Assembly: GCA_013076295.1 (NCBI GenBank)
Contig: RQOL01000493.1
Location: 149,007 to 213,006, forward strand
DNA from: Sanderia malayensis
Taxonomy: Eukaryota > Cnidaria > Scyphozoa > Semaeostomeae > Pelagiidae
Direction of reading: 5' to 3'
DNA: 64,000 nucleotides
In this document: in pieces, positions 54,915 through 64,000 of the stretch
How the letters are laid out: the number at the start of each line of letters is the position of its first letter
Numbering within the stretch: the stretch's first letter is position 1
The notes under the pieces: generated by a model
The model's input: only the letters and a program-made list of their open reading frames with translations
Told to the model about the DNA's origin: nothing
Databases searched by the model: none
Program-made: the position numbers and the translations under genes

Positions 54915-57653
54915 TTTGAAAATGGGTACCTCCGAAAATATGTGACGTCATCCCGCGTCGCCATTGTTGCTTCGAGTTGCTGTAGAAAGACACGTAGCCC
55001 TGATGTGGCTTATCCTAGGTCTTATTTTTTGTAATAACTTAATTTAACTTAAAATTACAGACATTGAATTATTCTTAGAAACTTCAGAAATTAAAATTCC
55101 TTCGACATCACCCCCAAAAAGTTCAAATCTTCTGACATTTGTTTTGGCCGGCTCGGGCCTAACCACTCCGGCGAAGAGTGCTTAGGCCCGAGTAAAGAAG
55201 CAGAGTCACATTTTGGGTTACGAGCTTGTTTACTGCCTCTATTGCTAGAATAGCGTTTGATTTTAGCTTTAATCTCATCTTTGAAATCTTTCCCAATATC
55301 TTTCTTTACTTCAAAGCAAATATGAGCGCTATAATGAACAAAATCATGCTATCCTGGTCGGTGGGTGCGAATGGTGTCTGTCGTCTCCTGAACTCCTTAA
55401 AAAGACCTTGCTCTGTTTGATTGGTTTTGAAATACTATCAGCAACATTACGAAACGATACGTTTTCGCAACACTGAGTAGTCGTACAATTGTCTCCGTTC
55501 TGTATTTCTACGACATGTAAATAGTTCTATGATTTATTTGCTCTCGAGATACCCGTCATGTGTGTGCTCGCTCACAGCTTGCCATGTCGAATTTCAATCG
55601 AAGAAAGCCTGCCTGGCGTTGCAGACACAACTTTTGATGACATCACAGTGATGTTCTGTTTTCGCACGAAAAACGTCAAAATTGCCTACTTTGAGGGTTA
55701 ACAGAGAGTATACATAATTTGCAAATTTTATTTGCGCCACGTTAATCAGTGCATTGAAATCTATAGATTTTTAAAATAAAAACACCATGTAAAAATTCGT
55801 TGCATTAGCACTTTAATGAACTCACATTAACTTATTGGCAGTCTGGAGAAATGCAGAAGGGCAACAAGTACATTTCTTTGCGTCGTGTGAACAAGAATCC
55901 AATAGCGTTAGTCTGCATGCGAGTACTTTACGTCCGTTACGTCGACATAATCGCAAAACTTTCTAGTGGTGGATTAAACAGAAATAATTAAAGTGGTGGA
56001 ATTCAGGTACATTGGATCGCTCACAGGCTTTGCAAAGAGCCATCAATGCAATAATCGGACAGGCTTTGGCAGCATTAAGCATAATAAACAAGAAATAAGA
56101 TTCCCCTCGCCGACAAAGAGTTACCGGACCAATATTTTCAGACCTGCACCAAAAGCAATTTTGTTGTACTTTTGGTTACTGACAAAAAACCGGAGAGACT
56201 GCTTTAATATATTATATCTCTGCTGATATCTTAGGGACTTGTACTAAGGTTCACTCTGGCCTATGTAAGGAAATTAATTCAGTGTTTCCGCTCAGGTTAG
56301 CAGAGTTGGATAATTTTTCAAGTAGGAGACTGCGTAATAACTTTATCAGCATATGAAGTGATCGTACGAACGAACACGTATCAACGAATATCAAGACTAA
56401 TAATGTTACTTGCAGTTGATTCAATGTTATTGCTATCAGACGAGAGTTCTTTGTTTTTATTTAAGAGTTCATTCGAGTTCTTTGCAATTCCGTATAAGTT
56501 TTTAAGAGTTATAATTCAGCTTGAGAGTTCTTTACATAATACTGAATCTTCTTCCGATAACGTCGTTCTAAAGAGTTGGGGAATTACGGATAGAATAAGT
56601 GTTCCAATTTCCTTTAATACTAATTTCGGTGTTTAGAGCAAATTTTGAGACTGGCGGAGCTAGGCGTAAAGGCCGAGAAATTATGCATTTTAGGACAATG
56701 TTGCGCTATATGTCGAGGTATTGATAATATGAGTATTCAAATGATGAAAGCATTATTTTATGTATTCAGTTACTAAAGAATGGATGATTGTTTGAAATTC
56801 ATTCGGTCTGCAGTCTGCTACCTGCAAAAGAATGGAATTTCAATGTTGCTAAGAGGTATTGCTTCAGGTATCTAAGAAATTTTGTAACTAGGACATTATA
56901 CACGTGATTTGATAAGAGAGATTTTGCTAAGTATGCACCGAAATATAAATTACACGTTTTGACAACGCGACACAGAATTTCACGTTACTCTAGCAATCAC
57001 GCTTCTCTACCTAAAAACTCATTTACTTTTTCTGGTAATAATGTATTCAATCGTGTTGTCCTGTCGTTCAGATCATTTGTTACCATTTATCCATGTTCAT
57101 AAACGCAAACTTTTGATTTTTTTCTAGGTGGGAGGGTAGCATTTTCCAGAGGGAGCTCGAGGCCCCGCATAAACGTCATCATGAGCTACGAACGCATACT
57201 AAATATCAACATCGTTTATTTATTTTCAATTCTGAATTAATGAAAACAGAGAAAACGTAGGACACCAGCTGAATGATTATCTGTCTTGCCTGCAAAGCTT
57301 AATAAATTATGGATTATCCGGATTGTTTTCAAAAATGTACTTATAAAGCTGGAGCCATTTGAGGAATATAAATTATTTTCATCGAAGTACTTGATCTTTA
57401 TACGCAGACCGGGTTTTGTTGGTAATTGCCAGACTGCGAAAAGTTCATCATTGGAAGAAAGAATGGCCGTCACAAGTCCTTATAATATCTTAGGTCGGTT
57501 CAATAGCACAGTGCACTCAGTGCATGATAATTCAATAGATCAGGCCTAAAATGATACAAATACGATTGTGTGCGATAAGAAATAACCGTTTCCCTTTTTA
57601 TTTTTATGTAGGCCGTTTAATTGCTGTTTGAAAGGCATTATTTTTAGTCCTTT
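54915..57653. other. Intergenic upstream of KIF19
   Basis: 2.7 kb without a credible exon. Contains TGACGTCA near 54942, a strong 41-nt hairpin at 55152-55192 and AT-rich sequence. The KIF19 promoter is presumably at the right end. Confidence 0.4.
55152..55192. repeat. GC-rich hairpin
   Basis: CTCGGGCCTAA pairs with TTAGGCCCGAG, and inside CACTC pairs with GAGTG, around a 7-nt loop. It stands out in AT-rich surroundings. It may be a transposon terminus or a structured RNA; nothing else supports either. Confidence 0.6.
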
Positions 57654-57716
57654 ATGGTACCTATGTTGTGGTCCAGTCTAGTTGAGAAAAGTGGAAAACG
57701 AAATATTGAAGGGAAG

Positions 57717-60700
57717 ATGAAGGATTTGCAGAAAATAACGGACAAGGAAGACGTTCAGTCACTCACAGTAAGTACTTATTCAATATCCAACATTTGATAA
57801 TGTTCATAATGAATTGTTTCTTATTACAAACAATCTTTGAATTGAATAAAGGTAGGAAGTATCTAAGTTAGCAACTTAATAAATAGTGTAGTTTTAGGAG
57901 TCATTCTTGTCTAGTGCTGTTCACTACACCAACCACAGCAATATTCTTGAAAGTTTAAGTTTTCCCACTCAGATAATGTTGTATTTCCTTTTGGTGAAGG
58001 TAAAATGATACAAGATGTGTCAAAAGTAGAAATTGGCATCGGTTTTAGCTGTCCACCCTGAAGTATGATGATACCATAACTTTACAAGACATAACTTTCT
58101 ATCATTTTACCTTACACCATTCACCTTTATAACAGTGTGGCAGGTCAGAAATTTTGTATGTTTCTGCATGCATGTAGCTGTCAATGATATTCAAAGGTGC
58201 GAGGTATAAGGTGTGAGTCATGCAAAAATATGTTTTGAGCTGTGAGAAAAATCCAGCTTTTTTAGATAAGATGTTGGTTGCCTCAATATTTGCTGATGAA
58301 GTCCTTTGTCATGTCTCCTGGAGGGCTAAAAAAATTTTCAGGTGGAGTTGTTATCCTAAAATTTGTGTTCTCACTGGAAAAAATACGAACTCCCCTGGAC
58401 ATTGCACATGCCATAATAGATTGTTATATTTCTCCTAATTGTCTAATAATATTCTTATTGGCACATGGTTACCCATGGAAGGGAGTATCGCCATTGCTCT
58501 TTTGCAACGATGACCCCTTTCTTATTTATTTGAGAGGCTTTCTGAGCTATAATATCCTTTTACCATTTCATCATCATGTCTATTGACATATAAAAAGTTG
58601 TGAGAATTGCAATATTTTTATAATTAAGGAAGGTTTGTAATTTCACAACTTGGTGTTTTCTTATTTGCAATCTATTAAGAGATGCCCCTCTTTCTTAAAT
58701 TTTGGAAAAACTCTTCTTAATCCTTTGAAGAGTTAGGTACTGCTTTCTTAAAGGTATTTTGTCATAAAAAGAAATGTGTACTTGTTGAAGCTGACATTGA
58801 TCGAGATTTATTGTATTGCTGAGCACACAATGAAAGTTTATCATGTCTTGAATATGTTTTCACTAATTAATGTGATGTTTTTAAAGATAACTTGGAGACT
58901 TCAAGCAGTTGTAGAAGGAATTCCTTTTTATTTTTTTCTGCTTGAAACAATTTCACACGCGATTGCCAGGAAGGTGTAGCCTAACAGAAGATATCAGCAA
59001 CATATCATATCGAATCCCTGAAGTAGGGTTTTTAGCAGCAAGGAAATGCAAACCTTTTCCTTCTGCAACTGCTTCACGTCTTTAAGCTAACTCTGAAAGC
59101 ATTGCATTAATCAAAAACATGCTGATGACATGGCAAATCTTAGTCATGGGTATCACAGTATAGACAGTCGCAAAAAATTCAAGATCGAATTTATTGTTTT
59201 AAAATGCCGATTTCATTCTTCGTGGGATGATGTTTGAAGGCCAGAGCACTATAGAATTGCACATTTTGTTATTTGAATTTCCCTTAATGTTGTTAATGAC
59301 AATGGGACATCTGATTTACATTTAAAACAAAGACAGATTAAATATAAATTTATGAGACAGGTGGAATTCCATTCTGTTCAACCACTTGCGATCGAAATAT
59401 ATCGGTCATTGTAATTCCAACTGGCAGTTGGCCGTGTGGGAAGTTTTAATGAATTTGAATAAGTATTTTGTTTCACAACTTGCATCACTGAGCAGAAAAT
59501 TTGCACTGCATGTTGCGGTTTTCAAATGGTATAAAAGTATCGAAGTATACGGTATAAGTTCTCATTTGACTTTTCACGAGACATCAGTTATATAATCGGT
59601 GACCAGGAAAGCGTCTATTGTGGTACCTCGTTAGATTTGCGTTTGACATGGTGTTGGAAAAATCAGATGGCGATAATAAATCCGCCAGACTTCAGGTTTG
59701 TGAATGCTTTTTGTAGCAGCAGTGCATCGACTTTAGTTAGTTAGTTAGTTGGTAAAGCTCGTAGGGCTAATTATGTAGCACATGTCGTTGATGTACCAAA
59801 GCGTTTCATATAGCAATCAGGAAATCCCTCGCACGGGTGTTGTTTTAACATAAAAATTTGGGCCTTCAATCGTTCATAAAAATTGCGAGACTGCCTTGTT
59901 TTTTTGCCACCCCCGAAGCAAGTAATGTTGTTTATTTTTTTAGGATATTTTTTAGGTTATTGAAGAAGGGGTGATGTTTTTGTTTTATAATTGTTTGCAT
60001 CATTGCTTTGTCAGGGGAAGGGGGCGCTCCGCAATTTGCATGAAAATCGTGCGGGAAAACGTACTTGTATCTTATTTTTCTTTGAAGATACGAGTCTCAA
60101 TATATATTTTGATGTTTATGTGTTGAGATGTAGCCATTAAGAATAGAATTTTGTGGGAAACGTTAACGAGATTTCGTGGAGAAGACGAGAAAGCGAAAAT
60201 CGCTGAATTTATTGGCAAGATAGAAATGGATATGTAGCTACGTTGCGAGGAGAATCAAATAGTTATATACAAATGCACCCTTTTTTATAAGAATACCTGA
60301 TTTCTAGCTTCTGAGCCTCGGTATTCTGAAATGATTCTCAAACCATTGTCAAAACACTCAAATTTCTTTTGTTGCAACATGGAAAGTCTTATAAGTTTAT
60401 TGATATACTTTGACAAAGAATCTTCCTCATGAATCCCTCAATCTCAAACTTATGGCGTGAAAGTCGCGCTTGTTTATACGTGTTGTTTGCTCAAAAACTC
60501 TCCAGATAAAGAAAGAGTGAAACTGTCGTGGAAATTTGAGCCTGGCTCTTACTCCTAATAAATTCTTAAATTTTGATCTGAATTTTTTTACTCGAATATT
60601 GTTACGAGCTATACTCTTATAAAAAAAGAGTGTGTTTCACTGGCTAATTGACGGCCAGTTCTATTCTATCTTATATTGTCAATTGTTTGTCGTCAATATT

Positions 60701-63700
60701 TGCTGTGCGTATTCTAAGGAAGGTAATTACTGTCTTTTGGTGAAAATTGCAAGATGATTATTGTGAAATTGTGAAATGTTATGTTTTGCAGGTTGCTGTT
60801 CGTGTTCGTCCAATCAATGATGCTGAAATCGAGAATGGCTGCACAGATATTGCCCACGTCATTGATCGCGAGAATGTAAGTGCACTCAATATTCATTTTC
60901 CATTTTCTTTCAAACTAAAGCGGCAATGTTAAACAACACATATTCTACACCGTAACTACAGCTGTGCTCTTTATATTCCATACCGAAAATGCAAACTTTA
61001 TGTATTTTTTCAATTAGTTATTAGTTTTCTATTTCTTCACATTTTTTATTCTGCTTCTTTGTGCGACCATGTTACCGGTTTCCAATTTCAACCTTTTTTA
61101 TTTGCTCAGCTAATGAAATTGATAAATTTTTATCTTGGTTTAATTAAGATGCATTTAATATTTAATAATGAAGCTTAATTCAATGATCCAGGAATTAGGC
61201 AACGTCCAACGATATGTCCGTAAAAAGAATTTTTCTTTACGTTCTTATTGAATTCAATATGACCCATTTATCCTATATACTTTGAGAAAGGTAGCTTATT
61301 CTTCCCTAATGTTATTGTCTATTAATAACAGGGTCATCTTGAGGCTACGGGTTTAAAATTTAATCAAGTTTCCAATTTTATTTCACTCAAATTACAACCA
61401 ACCTAAATCAGACCTTATTTGGTTTCGTCACTCGTTGGCGTCAACATAATTTTATTCTATTTATAACTGAAGTTATTATCTTAGATGTTGAAGTGTCCAT
61501 AATCTAGTCAGTCAGAATAGAATAATTTCTATGATCCACCTTTTGTGTTATTATTTTATGAAGTAGCCCCTATTATACGACCCCTTCTGGGTCACCTTTG
61601 TAATTGTATTAGCGAGTTTCATTTTATATTATGTATTGCTACCAACAAGGCTTATACACTCTACTCTGCCTTCACCAGTATATTAGTTTGTCACCTTGCC
61701 TTTTCACGAGAGGGCTAGCGCGCATTGATAAATGTTTTCGGTTAGATAATTTTGCTTAGACTATCTGAAGTCATTTTCTCATGAAAGTTTAATTTTTATA
61801 GAATAAAACCAGTAATGAGATGGTGTGCACTCAAATAGTGCGATAAGCTGGTTGCTAAAAAAATACGGCAACTACCTGTTCCACGAATTCATCAAACAAA
61901 CCATTTTGTTCATGAATGTTTATCATCAAGGTACTAGTAATACTAGAGATAAAAAAGAGATGAACCATGAAGTAATCAATTATTTAAAGATAGAAATAAG
62001 TAGAGAGTAAATGTATTGCAAAGTGGGCACAGTGGCAGAATAAGTACAGGCCTTTTTTTATTAGGAATCACTTTACAAGGAACCTTCATCTTAAATGGCC
62101 GAAAAGTTTTTTAGAAATTTGCTACTAAAAGCAAAACCTTCAAGGGACTTTTCAATTTTAAAACCCGTTTAACTTAGAATTGGGAGGCTGGCTCCATTAA
62201 TTTGAAGGCTGACTCTTTTAGTCTGTCGAAGCAGCACCATCGCTTTTGTAGCCTACCCAACCTCTGGGTGTGAGAAACTCTAGAATTCACCCCACGATAT
62301 GTTCGTTGCAGGCTTGAAAGAAAACGGGGCCTTATATGATGAAACGTGGCATTTTAGCAATGCGTATCTATCGGAGGGAAATGGGCTTATTAACAATCTG
62401 TTGTTTTAGCATTGGAGCTGACTTTAGTACGGCTCTTTTAAAGGATCGGGGCAATTGGAGTACCACTGTTTTACACTGTGTGGTTTAGATATTTGTACAA
62501 TAACCGAGTCACAGGAAGATAAAGTATTTTTTTTAAATTATGAATTTGCTGTTGTATCAATTTTGGTCCTGTGGCTCCTAGAATCCTATCCATTAATATC
62601 GTTGACAATGTTCATAAAGCAAGGAAATTGTCAGATGACCTCGGCTCAAATGGGTCCTTGCAGCGATTGGAAGCTATGAATGGGTTCTTCTTGCGAAAAC
62701 AAGCTTTTTCTGGCAGTTTTTGTAGGTGTAAGATATGCCCTTCATCGATTTGATTTTGTCCTTTTATTCTTCCAGTTGTCTTTATAGTTAAGGTGTTGGC
62801 AATGAATGAAAACAATTGTGTATTCATCAGTAAACGTTTAATTATCTTTGAAAATCAAAATTGAAAATCTCCTCAAAATTCAAAACACTGAAGTGCAGCA
62901 AGCAACTGCTTTGCAACCAATTTATTTTTAACGGGAATGGAACCTCTGTTCATTACTGTGGATATTGTTCTGTACAGTCGTGGGGTAACGTCGTGTGGGG
63001 TGGGGTTTTGGTTAAAGATAAAATAATACAATAGAGAGACAGCGTTTCATTGAAACTATGATTTCAAACAACTCGGTTGTAATCCTTAGAAACCTGTTTG
63101 AATGAAACTTTCGTTTCTTCTTTAAATACCAGAAAACATTGAAGATATAAAATCTCAAATTAAAATGCTAGAATTCCATGTTAATCTTCTCAAATTGAAA
63201 ATCATGATTTGTATTTATGTTATTCTTATCAAGTTCTGTTGTTTTTATTTGCAGATGGTTGTTCTTATGGACCCCTGTGATGACCCGGATGATATACTTC
63301 GTGTTAACGATCGCGAGAAAAGCAATATGTATTTGACCTTGCACTCGGCCCGGCTGCCACACAGGTAGATATTGTAATATATCGTTAATCCATAAAAGAC
63401 CAGAAGTCCTGTTCATATCTTGCTCTTGTTACTGAAATTAAAAGGCAGATTTTTGATAGCAGGAGTTTGACACATATCACACTGGGGAAATAATTATTTT
63501 AATCTAAATTTCGCGAATCGCATCTATTTTAAGACATTATGATAATTCACCGATGATCTGATAGATTTTAATATTCGGTTATTTTTAAAAATTTTTAACG
63601 GGTCTTTCTTACGCAACTCGCTGGTTTACAAATCTTTAATCCTTCTTCCAGTAGCATTAAAGCAATTTCGATTACCTTAAGACCCAACTTTATTAAACAA

Positions 63701-64000
63701 AATTCAATGCCCTACTCTTTTCTTGTGAGTTCAAGGCAGCATCTGTCTCCGTTAGCTGTGCAAACAGATTTCACTCCAAAGAATTTCACTTTGTTTTATC
63801 ATAACACGATTTTTTAACGCAGAAAGATGTGTACGAAAAGACAACAAAGATCTCATCGATTCTGTTATTGATGGTTACAATGCAACTGTATTTGCATATG
63901 GCCCAACAGGTATCTTAGCCGTCATTTACGTTTTATAGTTATCATCTGCATCTTGACTCATTACATTATATCTTTGTTCTTGCGCAAGTTTTTCGATGTG
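57717..64000 (+). CDS. KIF19: Kinesin-like protein KIF19, N-terminal motor exons (partial)
   Basis: Kinesin-8 family plus-end motor that limits cilium length by depolymerising microtubules. Four exons in the window: 57717-57767 (MKDLQKITDKEDVQSLT; an in-frame ATG also lies at 57654), 60792-60875 (VAVRVRPINDAEIENG), 63255-63364 (MVVLMDPCDDPDDILRV, a KIF19 signature) and 63823-63909, ending in GYNATVFAYGPTG just before the rest of the P-loop. Exon 3 as printed leaves the frame: after the A4 run of GAGAAAAGC the other frame reads FDLALGPAATQ, as expected. Exon 4 likewise needs one more base at ACAACAAAG to give DLIDSVIDGYNATV. The introns at 57768-60791 and 60876-63254 show no genes. The rest of the motor and tail are beyond the right edge. 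Confidence 0.88.

Overview
The window is animal DNA, most likely from a cnidarian and probably an anthozoan. The genes have spliceosomal introns with GT-AG borders, the sequence is AT-rich, and an animal CSB/ERCC6, LCMT1 and KIF19 sit beside a universal stress protein (common in cnidarians, absent from vertebrates) and a gene resembling the coral skeletal-organic-matrix-protein-5 family. There are no operons. About half of the window is mobile DNA. All homology calls were made by eye from remembered family motifs; no search was run.

Layout. 0.1-2.7 kb (-): single-exon class C GPCR. 4.1-10.2 kb (-): ERCC6 in 15 exons, with a tRNA-derived SINE in intron 1. 10.9-13.5 kb: two small inverted-repeat elements and a 1.8 kb Mutator-type element with a perfect 9-bp target duplication, ending about 150 bp before the start codon of a universal stress protein gene (13.7-14.2 kb, +). 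14.8-18.0 kb (-): LCMT1 in 11 exons, with a short hAT MITE in an intron. 18.05-21.5 kb: two nested Harbinger-type foldback elements, then a 1.9 kb element with subterminal repeat arrays that holds another MITE. 22.8-23.2 kb: reverse-transcriptase relic with two adjacent perfect hairpins. 23.4-25.3 kb (+): intronless ACSF2.

26.3-36.3 kb: two 3,252-bp hAT transposons with identical 882-aa transposases in opposite orientation, enclosing 3.5 kb. The enclosed segment carries the 3' half of the matrix-protein-like gene and a truncated non-LTR retrotransposon. The 5' half of that gene lies outside, on the opposite strand (36.3-36.6 kb, first exon at 50.2-50.6 kb). The 8-bp duplication GGTTGGAC falls at the inner edge of one copy and the outer edge of the other, and the reading frame joins exactly if the segment is flipped. 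This indicates an inversion between the hAT copies, real or introduced by assembly. 37.7-49.2 kb: decayed transposon genes (Ulp1-like protease, HMGXB3-like protein, three hAT relics, a Harbinger transposase with its Myb-like partner). 51.5-54.9 kb: three MITEs and a peptidase-like relic. 57.7-64 kb (+): first four exons of KIF19, running off the window.

A cross-cutting observation is that several conserved frames (ERCC6 three times, KIF19 twice, some transposon ORFs) are each one base short, usually in or near a homopolymer run. Residual sequencing error is the simplest explanation. The host genes do not form a shared pathway: they cover transcription-coupled repair (ERCC6), PP2A methylation (LCMT1), fatty-acid activation (ACSF2), ciliary motor activity (KIF19), chemosensing (GPCR) and stress response (USP).
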